A stretch of DNA of 64,000 nucleotides from CAXXOK01 sp963675365 (lineage in GTDB: Bacteria; Bacillota; Clostridia; Christensenellales; Aristaeellaceae): assembly GCA_963675365.2 (NCBI GenBank), contig CAXXVA010000003.1, forward strand, positions 1,054,001-1,118,000, read 5' to 3'. This document shows, piece by piece, positions 7,493 through 15,452 of this stretch; position 1 is the first letter of the stretch, and every line of letters begins with the position of its first letter. The notes under the pieces were generated by a model, which saw only the letters and a list, made by a program, of their open reading frames with translations, did no database searches and was not told the origin of the DNA. The position numbers were made by a program, and so were the translations under genes.

Positions 7493-9898
7493 TTACTTGA
7501 TCTTGAGAAGTTCGGCTTCAGACAGCCAGCCCCAATACGTGGTGATGGTCGGCGTAATGCTGTCGATGTCCAAACGTTCGGTTGAGAAGACTACGCAGTT
7601 CTGACGCTGATACGCAGGCACTTCAACCGCCCAGTCGATGATAACATCCAAGGCTTGCTTGTAGAGGGCTTTCCGGTACGCCTGGTCGTCGCTCTTGCGG
7701 GCGTCGATAATCAGGGTATCGAGGGTATCGTCCACAATGCCGTAATGGTTGGAATCCGTTCCGCCCATGCCGATTGCGTTCGCACCGTAGTACACCTGGT
7801 ACATGTCCGGGTCAACCGTCGCGCCCCAAGCGGCGCACCACAGTTCCTGGGTGCCGGCGTCAAATGCATCCCACAGCACGTTGGAATCTGCGGGATCGTT
7901 GATGACCAGCTCGATGCCGATGGTGGCAAGCGCTTCGCTGGCTGCGGTCACAACGGCGAACGAGGGGTGGTCGCCCTGGCCGGAGCCGGGGATGATGACT
8001 TCATAGGACATCTTCGCGCCTTCGGGAGCTGCGGTGAACATGCCGGTCGCTTCGTCGTAGGTGTATCCGGCTGCTTTGAAAAATCCCTTCGCCGCTTCGA
8101 TAGCCGCCGCATAGGTTTCAGCGGGCGTCATATCGGCAGTGTAGATGGGATTGCCGTCAATGTCAGTGGAGAACGCAACTTCGAAGTCCGGATCGGTCGG
8201 CTGCGGTGCCGCCCAGGAGGTATTGGAAATCGGATACTGGATCACGGACGCGGCCTCGCCATAATAGCTGTCATACGCCGTCGCACGGTGAATGGCCAGG
8301 ATGGTGGCAAAGCCTCTGCGCAGGTTCTTGGACGCTTCGGAGCCAATTTCGCCCGCGACGTTCACGGTCTGCGCATTGATGCCGATGTAGCCGTAACCAA
8401 GGTTATCCACTTTGCTGGTAGTGATCACGTCGCCGGTGATTTCGCCATTGGAATTGAGCGCCATGATGCTTTCGAAGTTGGTCTTGGTGCCGTTCAATTC
8501 GCTGGCGTCGATCGTGCCGGTGGTGACGCCGGGGATCACGTCCGCAGAGTTGGTTTCCTTGAACTGGAAGTACTTGGTCGCCGGAGCGCCCTTGTAGTAC
8601 AGTTCATTGGCTTCATAATACACAACGCGGTTCTCGTATTTGATGAACTTGTAGGGGCCCGCGCCCACCGGCATGGTGGTCTTCTCGCTCACGATCGAAA
8701 GATCGCCGAAGGGGAAGCCGTACATACCGTTTTCATAGTCGTACAGGGCTGTGTCGCCGTAGTAGTGCATCGGGGCAACTTCAATGCCAAGGATGGAGTA
8801 CACGGCCGGCGCTTCAAAACCGGAAACTTTCACTTCGACCGTATAATCGTCCAGCTTGTTGATGCCGGAAATGCTGGGAACGCCGGCGGCCGTGGCTTCG
8901 TCAGCCGCGCCTTCAACCTTGATGAAAGCGTTGTAGGCTTCGCCAAGAACGTTGGTGCCATCCGGGCTTTCCACGGAAGCGTACGCTTCGGGATCGCTGC
9001 CATAGGCGAGCAGGGTTTCGTTATAATAATCGTCGAGGGTCGGGAATTCGCCAGCGTTGGTGTCATACGCGGTTTCTGTCACAGCGGTGGTGAATACGCC
9101 GGTTTCAAGATCCATAGAACCGAAGCCCCAAAGCGCCATACCGGCGATCACACCGTAGCCTTCGTTTTCGAGCGCCACGTCAGCGGTTACGCCAACGTAG
9201 GGTTCCACATAATCGGCATAGGTCGTCAGACAGGTGTTGATGATCTTGGCAACGTCGGCCTTCCATGCGACTTCAAGATCCATCCAGAACGCGGTCTGCT
9301 GCTCTTCAGTCCAGGAGTCGTCGGCGGACCAGACATGGTCTCTGCCCGCTTCATAGATGGCAACGCACATCTGGGAATATTTCGCATACACATCTTCCGG
9401 CGTCTGCGTACGGTACGCGTTCAGCCCGAGGATTTTATACGATGCCAGCTGGGTGGAGCCGATGTAGGACGGATCCAGATAAACATAATAAGAGAAGATA
9501 AGGTCATCCGCGGTCATGGGAACGCCGTCGGAGAAAACGATATCGTCTCTGAGTTTAGCGGTGTAGGTTGTAATATCGGCGGTCTCGTCGTAGTCCACGG
9601 AGAGATCGGCAATACCATGATAGAAGTAGTCAACGCCATTATAGGGAACTGTTTCACCTTCGATAGCGTTATAGATGATGCCACCGGAACGGTCCATGGT
9701 CATGAGCGTGGCTTGGGTTAAAGCGGTAACATCCATGTCGTAACCGGTTTCGCCAAAGAAGGGGCTGAATTTCTCAGAAAGCGTATCGATGCCTGATACG
9801 ATCGGCATCTCTTCGCCTTCTGCAAATGCAGCAAGCGGGAGTGCAATTGCAACAAGCATTGCAATCGTCATGAGTACTGCGAGAGATTTTTTAATCAT
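7493..9898 (-). CDS. oppA: Oligopeptide ABC transporter substrate-binding protein, enlarged
   Basis: This extracytoplasmic SBP_bac_5 protein captures peptides for the adjacent permease. It has a Sec signal peptide (KK, hydrophobic core, cleavage after AFA at about residue 26). It shows the family motifs YTAKLRDDIVFSDGVPMTADDLIFSY and VGAGPYKFIKYE, and ends with AWGATVDPD and VPAYQRQN. At 801 residues it is about 250 longer than usual. An acidic segment at about 165-340 interrupts the normal order, paralleling the insertion in OppC. No lipobox cysteine is present in the signal peptide, unusual for a Gram-positive binding protein. AAGGAGG precedes the ATG. Confidence 0.92.
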   Translation of the reverse strand: MIKKSLAVLMTIAMLVAIALPLAAFAEGEEMPIVSGIDTLSEKFSPFFGETGYDMDVTALTQATLMTMDRSGGIIYNAIEGETVPYNGVDYFYHGIADLSVDYDETADITTYTAKLRDDIVFSDGVPMTADDLIFSYYVYLDPSYIGSTQLASYKILGLNAYRTQTPEDVYAKYSQMCVAIYEAGRDHVWSADDSWTEEQQTAFWMDLEVAWKADVAKIINTCLTTYADYVEPYVGVTADVALENEGYGVIAGMALWGFGSMDLETGVFTTAVTETAYDTNAGEFPTLDDYYNETLLAYGSDPEAYASVESPDGTNVLGEAYNAFIKVEGAADEATAAGVPSISGINKLDDYTVEVKVSGFEAPAVYSILGIEVAPMHYYGDTALYDYENGMYGFPFGDLSIVSEKTTMPVGAGPYKFIKYENRVVYYEANELYYKGAPATKYFQFKETNSADVIPGVTTGTIDASELNGTKTNFESIMALNSNGEITGDVITTSKVDNLGYGYIGINAQTVNVAGEIGSEASKNLRRGFATILAIHRATAYDSYYGEAASVIQYPISNTSWAAPQPTDPDFEVAFSTDIDGNPIYTADMTPAETYAAAIEAAKGFFKAAGYTYDEATGMFTAAPEGAKMSYEVIIPGSGQGDHPSFAVVTAASEALATIGIELVINDPADSNVLWDAFDAGTQELWCAAWGATVDPDMYQVYYGANAIGMGGTDSNHYGIVDDTLDTLIIDARKSDDQAYRKALYKQALDVIIDWAVEVPAYQRQNCVVFSTERLDIDSITPTITTYWGWLSEAELLKIK

Positions 9899-10251
9899 AG
9901 GTTTTCCTCCTTATTTTATTCCTATGGGAATACTAATCTTAATCTATCACAGTTTTTTAATAAAGTAAACATCCAAATCGTAAATGCTGTATCCCTTGAC
10001 ATATAAGGCTTTGAGTGTTTTCTGACCGTCGTTTCCCTACTGGTTGTGGAGGGCTGGTTCCGGATATGCATATATTGTATAATTTATAGCATCATAAGAA
10101 TGAATATTCATTCTTTTTCGGATATTTATAGATCGTCTTCTGTTTTACGGTTATCGCCGATTTTCACACGCAGTAAAAAAACATAAAATATACAAAGCAA
10201 TCCATAAATTCCCGAATCAGAAACGCGGCGGAAGTTAAACAGCATCATGCT
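9899..10251. other. Non-coding region upstream of oppA
   Basis: There is no convincing gene in these 353 AT-rich bases. They should hold the oppA promoter. The best minus-strand candidates are weak: TTTACT-17-TAGATT close to the gene, or TTCATT-17-TATACA further up, the latter overlapping the 20-bp palindrome at 10096-10115. No terminator for ycgQ is visible. Confidence 0.4.
10096..10115. promoter_or_regulatory. 20-bp perfect palindrome, candidate operator
   Basis: AAGAATGAATATTCATTCTT is a perfect palindrome about 200 bases upstream of oppA. TATAAT-like boxes lie beside it (10078-10083 on the plus strand, TATAAA/TATACA on the minus strand). Its length and symmetry fit a TetR- or MarR-type operator. 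The cognate regulator is not evident in the window. Confidence 0.45.
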
Positions 10252-11049
10252 TTACGGATTGATGTACACGTATTCAGCCGCGGGGGCGCTGCAGGGCAGG
10301 ATGATACCGTTTGTCAATACCGGAAAATCATAGGGAGTGCCGTAATACAGCATGCTTTTCGTCTTAACGGTGCCGGTTACGCGAACCCAGTCGTTTAGCT
10401 GCAAATCGATACCAGGGTAGACTTGCACGTGGAAGCCGACGATGGATGCGTCCGCGGCGCAGCAGGTGATCATCAGTCTGGAGATCAGTACCGTGTCCTC
10501 TTCAAAGGATTCGTCACGGTACACAAATCCGTACAACGTTACCGTTCTGCCGTTCAGCGTTTCCGCCGATTCCATCAGGTAGTCCGCGAAGAAATCCGCC
10601 TGCGGATCGAAAGCCGCGCGCTCGTCCATGAGAACGCAGGGAATGTAAACGCCGGTATCATCTGTTTCCGACACAACGCTTTCCCCCGCCGCTGATGCAG
10701 CATCGGCATCGGTTGTTACCGGGTTCAATAGCCGTACGTTCTGGTTGGGCAGCGAACCGGGCGTGTTCGTATCGGGCGTCGCCGTCAGAATGAAAAGGAT
10801 GGGCACGCAGAACATGACCAAACCCATACGCGGCAGCCGGACCGTGGGTTCATCCCGGAAGCACCGGACGATTTCAAACACCTGATACGCGCATAAAGCC
10901 GCAAGCACGGCAAACCCGAACCAGACCATCGGTACCATGCGGGGTGCCAGATACAGAAGGATATCCCCGCTGAGCAGTACCGTAAGCAGGACTGCCGTTA
11001 ACGCAAGCAGGATGAAAAGCCAGAGGAACTTCATGCCGCACTTAGCCAT
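10252..11049 (-). CDS. ycgQ: TIGR03943/DUF1980 membrane protein (YcgQ-like)
   Basis: This 265-residue protein has four predicted N-terminal membrane helices (about residues 5-30, 34-52, 73-92 region) and a soluble C-terminal domain. That domain contains NGRTVTLYGFVYRDESF, a CC pair in RMITCCAADASIVGF and WVRVTGTVKT, the arrangement of the TIGR03943 family. The family is nearly always the partner of a DUF318 permease, as here, where the genes overlap by 8 bases. The pair is thought to export or handle a metal or metal chaperone, but this is not established. Its position beside a zinc uptake operon fits metal homeostasis. Confidence 0.8.
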   Translation of the reverse strand: MAKCGMKFLWLFILLALTAVLLTVLLSGDILLYLAPRMVPMVWFGFAVLAALCAYQVFEIVRCFRDEPTVRLPRMGLVMFCVPILFILTATPDTNTPGSLPNQNVRLLNPVTTDADAASAAGESVVSETDDTGVYIPCVLMDERAAFDPQADFFADYLMESAETLNGRTVTLYGFVYRDESFEEDTVLISRLMITCCAADASIVGFHVQVYPGIDLQLNDWVRVTGTVKTKSMLYYGTPYDFPVLTNGIILPCSAPAAEYVYINP

Positions 11050-12088
11050 AGAAGCCCCCGATCAGCAGGCTGGCCGCCAGCGCAAGCACGAAGCACACCA
11101 CGAGGATTGAGACGATCAGGCGCGCCGTAAAGCTTTTTTTAAAGCTGCCCAGCATCATGAAGGTGTTTTTCAGGTCGATCATCGGCCCGACGATCAAAAA
11201 CGCGAGCACAGACGCGCCGGAAAACTGATACAGAAAGGTATTGGCCACAAACGCGTCCGCTTCCGAACACAGCGACAGCAAAAACGCAAGCCCCATCATC
11301 ACCAGGATCGACGCGATTCTTCCGCTGCCGATACCCGTCAGGATGCTTGTCGGTACCAGAATCTGCACTCCGGCGGCGATCATCGCGCCGAAAATCAGAT
11401 ACGCGCCTACGCTTTGCAGTTCTGCGCTGGTATGATGCAGCACTTCCCGGAAAAGATTGCGCTTTTGCTGCGGATGGCCGGCGATGCCGTCCTCATGATG
11501 GCAATGTTCGCCGCAACTGCATACGGACACGGAGCCTTCTTTTAGCACGTCGCCGCTTTTCGCGCTTCCGGCCAGCGCGCCGATTGCAATCGCGCCGATC
11601 AGCCCGCACGCAGCTCGCAGCGGCATCATCTGCGGCATGGTGGGAAACGCGTTATACGTGGACAGCAGCACAATGGGGTTGACGATCGGCGTCGCGAGCA
11701 TAAACGCGATCGCAGGGCCGACCGGCATCCCTTTTTTCATCAGTCCGCGGGTAATAGGAATGATCGCGCATTCGCAGACCGGGAAGATCAGCCCGACCAG
11801 AGACGCGAATACAAGCCGCAGAAAGCGATTACGGGGCATGATTTTCAGGATCATATCTTCCGTCACGAAGACCTGGATCACTGATGATACGATGATTCCG
11901 AGCAGAACGAACGGCAGGGCTTCTAAAAGGATGGACCAGAGGATCAGCGTAAACCCTTGCATGCTTTCCAGAAAACCGGCCTGCGTTGTTCCCATGCCGA
12001 AACGAAAGCCGATCCAGAATACGGATGCGGCCAGCAGCAGGAAAACGGCGGCTTTGGAGATTTTACTCTTGGGCGATAAAGTTTGCAT
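11042..12088 (-). CDS. ycgR: DUF318-family permease (YcgR-like)
   Basis: This 348-residue polytopic protein belongs to the COG0701 permease family, with GIIVSSVIQVFV, FPVCECAIIPITRGLMKKG (the conserved C-E-C motif), AFMLATPIVNPIVL, and a C-terminal half with LCSEADAFVANTF. The central cytoplasmic loop has a Cys/His cluster, CSCGEHCHHE (about residues 190-199), suited to metal binding. It forms a unit with ycgQ. No Shine-Dalgarno sequence precedes the ATG, and a TATAAT with an upstream TTGCTG (18-base spacer) lies only two bases before it, so the transcript may be leaderless. Transport substrate is unknown; divalent metal is inferred from context. Confidence 0.8.
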   Translation of the reverse strand: MQTLSPKSKISKAAVFLLLAASVFWIGFRFGMGTTQAGFLESMQGFTLILWSILLEALPFVLLGIIVSSVIQVFVTEDMILKIMPRNRFLRLVFASLVGLIFPVCECAIIPITRGLMKKGMPVGPAIAFMLATPIVNPIVLLSTYNAFPTMPQMMPLRAACGLIGAIAIGALAGSAKSGDVLKEGSVSVCSCGEHCHHEDGIAGHPQQKRNLFREVLHHTSAELQSVGAYLIFGAMIAAGVQILVPTSILTGIGSGRIASILVMMGLAFLLSLCSEADAFVANTFLYQFSGASVLAFLIVGPMIDLKNTFMMLGSFKKSFTARLIVSILVVCFVLALAASLLIGGFYG

Positions 12089-12130
12089 CAATTATACCAA
12101 GTCGTTGTGCATAACAGCAACTCAAAGGGT

Positions 12131-12159
12131 AACATTGTTAAAATTCTATTGTCAACGTT
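12131..12159. promoter_or_regulatory. Imperfect inverted repeat upstream of ycgR
   Basis: AACATTGTTAAAA and TTCTATTGTCAACGTT form an imperfect dyad that includes a TTGACA on the minus strand. It lies in the 92 bases between znuB and ycgR and could be a metal-regulator operator. It only loosely resembles the TTGCAAT dyad at znuA. Confidence 0.25.
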
Positions 12160-12180
12160 CATATGATATTATTTACAGGT

Positions 12181-13032
12181 TCATTCTTCGGTGGATTGCG
12201 AATGGATGCGCTGCCTGTGCCGCCGCTTCTGGATGCCGCCGCGCGAAAACATTAACAGTAGGTACACGGCGGTGGATACGATCACGATGCAAGCGCCGGA
12301 CGGGATGTTCAGATAATACGCCAGCGTCAGCCCGGCCACGCAAAAGATGAAGCTGAACAGCATCGAAAATCCGACCACCTTCCCCACCGCGTTGAAATAA
12401 AGCTTCGCGATGGAAACGGGGATTGTCATCAGCGCGATCGTCAGGATGATGCCGACGATCTTGACCAGCACGATGATGCCGACGGGGATCATCAGGTAGA
12501 CGACCCATTGCATCAGCCGCACGTTGATTCCCCGCGCCTTTGCGTATTCCTCATCGAACAAATACAGGATCAGCGGATGGTAAAGCATCGCAAACAACGC
12601 GACGACAACGACGGTAAAAATCAGGATATAAAGCAGAAATCCGCTGGACACCGAAAGGATGTCTCCGAACAGATAGCTGGTCATATCCGGCATATAGCCC
12701 GGCGCAAGCGTGATGAACAATATGCCCAGCGCCATACCGAACGACCAGAGAATGCCCACCATGGTATCGGCTTTCATCCGGGAGTTCTTCGGGAGCTTTG
12801 AAATCAGGCCCGAAGCCGCCACCGCGAATAAAAGCCCGCCCCAAATCGGCTCAAATCCCAACAGATAGCCAAGCCCGATACCGCCGAACGACGCATGCGC
12901 GATGCCGCCGGACATGCTGACGAGCTTTTTCTCAATCGCTACCGTGCCGATGATGCCGGTCACGATACTTGCCAGCAGCGCCGCGTACAGGGCGTTTTGC
13001 ATAAAGCGGTAGTTGAAAATCGCTTCAATCAC
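12181..13032 (-). CDS. znuB: Zinc/manganese ABC transporter permease ZnuB
   Basis: This 283-residue ABC-3 family permease has about eight membrane helices: start MQNALYAALLASIVTGIIGT, then GGIAHASFGGIGLGYLLG, DTMVGILWSFGMALGILF, DEEYAKARGINV and the C-terminal AYYLNIPSGACIVI. It forms the membrane channel for Zn(II) or Mn(II) import with ZnuC and ZnuA. It starts with GTG, which overlaps the znuC stop by four bases (GTGA). A basic tail of about 20 residues (KRRHRQR) ends the protein. Zinc is favoured over manganese because a Zur-like regulator is nearby. Confidence 0.9.
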   Translation of the reverse strand: MIEAIFNYRFMQNALYAALLASIVTGIIGTVAIEKKLVSMSGGIAHASFGGIGLGYLLGFEPIWGGLLFAVAASGLISKLPKNSRMKADTMVGILWSFGMALGILFITLAPGYMPDMTSYLFGDILSVSSGFLLYILIFTVVVVALFAMLYHPLILYLFDEEYAKARGINVRLMQWVVYLMIPVGIIVLVKIVGIILTIALMTIPVSIAKLYFNAVGKVVGFSMLFSFIFCVAGLTLAYYLNIPSGACIVIVSTAVYLLLMFSRGGIQKRRHRQRIHSQSTEE

Positions 13033-13718
13033 AGGGAAATGCCCCCCTTCAGCTTCTCGCTCAGTTCCGCGGGAGACGTAAAAGCCTGCACGGTTTGGTT
13101 CACGTACAGTGCCTGATCGGCGATACCGAAAATATGGCTTAAATTATGGCTTGCCAGAACGACGGTTTTTTTTAGCTTCATACGGTTTAAAATCTCCAGC
13201 AGTTCTTTGGCGGCGTCCACGTCAAGCCCCGCGTCCGGTTCGTCCAGCGCGATCAGCCCGGCGTCGGACGCGAACACCCGGGCGATGACCGCGCGCTTGA
13301 GCTGCCCGCCGGAAAGCTGGCCAATGCCGCGCCGCTCAAAGCCCGTCAGACCGGTCTGCGCGATCGCAAGCCTCGCCTTGTCCCTCTGCGCGGACGAATA
13401 CCGGCTGAACGGCCGGATCTCCTTTGGAAGCGTACCCTGTAGCACCAGATCTTCCACCGTTAGCGGAAAGGAGGTATCAAAGGCGAAGTTCTGCGGGACG
13501 TACCCGGTTTCCAGCCCCTTGCGGACGGTGATATGCCCCGCGTCGGGTTTCATCAGCCCCGTAATCATCTTGATCAGCGTGCTCTTTCCCCCGCCGTTGG
13601 GGCCGACGAGCACCGTCAGGTTATTTCGCGGTAAAGAAAAGCTTACGCCGCGAACGGCGCAAACTTCTCCATAACAGTACCTTACATTATCCAGTCGAAT
13701 GTCTGTTGTTTGTTCCAT
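13029..13718 (-). CDS. znuC: Zinc ABC transporter ATP-binding protein ZnuC
   Basis: This 229-residue ATPase of the metal ABC importer has Walker A GPNGGGKST, Q-loop VPQNFAFD, signature LSGGQLKR, Walker B LIALDEPDAGLD and H-loop LASHNLSH. It couples ATP hydrolysis to ZnuB. The ATG at 13718 lies one base after the znuA stop, with no separate ribosome binding site, so it probably depends on coupled translation. An in-frame TTG 21 bases upstream inside znuA is the alternative. Gene order znuA-znuC-znuB is typical. Confidence 0.9.
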   Translation of the reverse strand: MEQTTDIRLDNVRYCYGEVCAVRGVSFSLPRNNLTVLVGPNGGGKSTLIKMITGLMKPDAGHITVRKGLETGYVPQNFAFDTSFPLTVEDLVLQGTLPKEIRPFSRYSSAQRDKARLAIAQTGLTGFERRGIGQLSGGQLKRAVIARVFASDAGLIALDEPDAGLDVDAAKELLEILNRMKLKKTVVLASHNLSHIFGIADQALYVNQTVQAFTSPAELSEKLKGGISL

Positions 13719-13719
13719 G

Positions 13720-14652
13720 CTAGTTTTTGGATTGCGCAAGCGCGTTCACAAAATCCTCCAAGCTTTGAATGTAGTCCGGCGACAGCGGCGCCACCTGCGC
13801 GACCGTGCCCCCGATCTCTTCGGCGACTGTCGCCGCCTGATGGTCGTCGAACTCCGCCTGATAAAACACTGTGGTAATATTGTTCTCCCTCGCGGTGTCG
13901 ATTACCTGCTGAAGCTCCTCCGCGGTCGCCTGCTTGCCCTGAATCTCGATAGCGATCATGGTCAGGCCATAATCGTCGGAAAAATAGCCGTACGCTCCAT
14001 GGTAGATGATAAAGGACTTGCTTGCAAGCGCCGCCGTTTTCTCCTGAATATCGGCATCCAGTACCTGCAGCTTTGCGATATACGCCGCCGCGTTTCCCTG
14101 ATAGGTCTCCGCGTTGGCCTGGTCGATCTCGGCAAGCTCGTCGGCGATGGTCTGCACCATCACAATCGCACGCTTGGGCGACAGCCACAGGTGCGGATCG
14201 ACGCCCGTGTGCTCGTGATCTCCCGATGACTCGTCATGATCTTCGTCATGCGCTTCGTCGTGATCCTCGTCTTCGTCCAATACCAGCAGCGGATACACGG
14301 CGGCGGAAGCCTCCCGCAGATCTACGATTTTGATATCCGGGTTAAAATCGAGTACCTTTGGTAGGATGTTCGCCTGCTCGGTGGGCATCTGGAGGGTGAA
14401 GTAGACCGCCGCGTCGGACAGTGCCTGCATCTCCATAGCGGTCGGCTGATAGTTAGCCGGACTGTACCCGGACGGTATCATCGTTACCACGTCGGCAAGC
14501 TCTCCCGCCACGGCTTTTACAAAGGTGGCTTCCGGTACAATGCCGACCGCGACGTTCACAGCCGCGTCGCTTTCCTGCGCCATGGCCGTGGGAAACACAA
14601 AGATAAGAATACACAGGATGATGAGAATTGAAAACAATGATTTGGTTTGCAT
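13720..14652 (-). CDS. znuA: Zinc ABC transporter substrate-binding protein ZnuA
   Basis: This 310-residue TroA/ZnuA-type binding protein has a signal peptide (cleavage after AMA, about residue 25) without a lipobox. An acidic His-rich loop follows at about 125-150 (DEDEDHDEAHDEDHDE), typical of zinc-specific members. VDPHLWLSP (H154) and IIYHGAYGYF provide two of the usual His ligands. The first His found in ZnuA (normally in a PH.Y motif) is replaced here: the segment reads GYSPANYQPT. The ATG at 14652 is chosen over upstream starts because AAGGAG lies nine bases before it and the signal peptide begins there. That ribosome binding site lies inside the 37-bp palindrome. Confidence 0.9.
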   Translation of the reverse strand: MQTKSLFSILIILCILIFVFPTAMAQESDAAVNVAVGIVPEATFVKAVAGELADVVTMIPSGYSPANYQPTAMEMQALSDAAVYFTLQMPTEQANILPKVLDFNPDIKIVDLREASAAVYPLLVLDEDEDHDEAHDEDHDESSGDHEHTGVDPHLWLSPKRAIVMVQTIADELAEIDQANAETYQGNAAAYIAKLQVLDADIQEKTAALASKSFIIYHGAYGYFSDDYGLTMIAIEIQGKQATAEELQQVIDTARENNITTVFYQAEFDDHQAATVAEEIGGTVAQVAPLSPDYIQSLEDFVNALAQSKN

Positions 14653-14658
14653 AATGGC

Positions 14659-14695
14659 ACGCTCCTTATTGCAATCTATTTGCAATAAGGAGCGT
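14659..14695 (-). promoter_or_regulatory. 37-bp palindrome over the znuA ribosome binding site; candidate Zur operator
   Basis: Two perfect 16-base arms, ACGCTCCTTATTGCAA (14659-14674) and TTGCAATAAGGAGCGT (14680-14695), flank the spacer TCTAT. The core TTGCAATA dyad resembles Fur-family operators. The znuA Shine-Dalgarno AAGGAG lies in one arm and its complement CTCCTT in the other, so the mRNA could also fold into a hairpin that hides the ribosome binding site. A TTGACA (minus strand, plus 14715-14720) lies just upstream, placing the palindrome at the -10/+1 region. Confidence 0.65.
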
Positions 14696-14762
14696 AGCAT
14701 ATAGCTACCGCGCTTGTCAATAGAAATCGTGAATTCATCAGACCTTAAAGTTTTCAGCTCGG

Positions 14763-14791
14763 TTGACAATCCCGATTGCGCTCCATATACT
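14763..14791 (+). promoter_or_regulatory. Sigma-A promoter for the GNAT gene
   Basis: TTGACA (14763-14768), 17-base spacer, TATACT (14786-14791): near-consensus. Confidence 0.75.
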
Positions 14792-14832
14792 GCAAGCATA
14801 CCACAATTGTCCGGATAAAGGAGGCGCCGAAC

Positions 14833-15402
14833 ATGCCTTTCACCCTGCAAGCTCTTACTCCGCAGCGTGTGGACGACTTCTTTACGTTCTTTGAACAAGT
14901 CGCGTTTGCCGATCACCCCGAATGGGGCTGCGATTGTTATTGCTGCTTCTTCCACGCCACCGATTTGAAAACATGGGACGCAGTTACCGGCGAGATCAAC
15001 AAAGCCGCCGCCCGGGAGATGATCTTGAACGGTGATATGCGGGGACTTCTCGCCTACGACGGGGACAAACCCGTGGGCTGGTGCCATTACGATAGGCTGC
15101 AAAACCTGCCGGGCGCAAGGTTATTTTACGGCGAGCTCGCCTCGGCGGACGACAACCGCGCCCTGATCGCTTGCTTTACGATCGCGCAGGGCTACCGCAG
15201 ACAGGGTATCGCGGACATGCTCTTAAGCGCCGCGCTTAAAGACCTCAAGGCTCTTGGCGTGAAGACGGTCGAGGCCTATCCAGCCCTCGAAAACGGGTCC
15301 GACGAGCACAACTACCATGGTCCCCTGCCGCTGTATGAAAAGCATGGCTTTACCGTGGTTCGGAAAACCAAAAATAATGCGTTAATGGAAAAAACGCTTT
15401 AA
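14833..15402 (+). CDS. GNAT-family N-acetyltransferase
   Basis: This 189-residue enzyme has the GNAT acetyl-CoA fold. The pyrophosphate-binding loop is QGYRRQGIADMLL, preceded by the strand ALIACFTI, and the C-terminal LYEKHGFTVVRKT is the typical beta-hairpin end. A Cys-rich patch (CDCYCCFFH) near residue 35 is unusual and recurs in small clostridial acetyltransferases. The substrate is unknown. AAAGGAGG seven to eight bases before the ATG fixes the start. It is monocistronic, reading towards zur and ending at a shared terminator. Confidence 0.8.
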   Translation: MPFTLQALTPQRVDDFFTFFEQVAFADHPEWGCDCYCCFFHATDLKTWDAVTGEINKAAAREMILNGDMRGLLAYDGDKPVGWCHYDRLQNLPGARLFYGELASADDNRALIACFTIAQGYRRQGIADMLLSAALKDLKALGVKTVEAYPALENGSDEHNYHGPLPLYEKHGFTVVRKTKNNALMEKTL

Positions 15403-15416
15403 TCGTCGCCACATAC

Positions 15417-15449
15417 AAAACCCCTTCCGGTTTCTCGGAAGGGGTTTTT
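15417..15449. terminator. Bidirectional terminator between GNAT and zur genes
   Basis: CCCCTTCCG (15421-15429) pairs with CGGAAGGGG (15436-15444) around GTTTCT. AAAA precedes and TTTTT follows, so it works for both convergent genes. Confidence 0.88.
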
Positions 15450-15452
15450 CGA

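Noticed and set aside
7655..9721. Long plus-strand open frame (about 690 codons) opposite oppA
   Set aside because: Low-complexity His/Gly/Val/Arg-rich translation with no motifs; it is the antisense shadow of a strongly coding G+C-rich gene.
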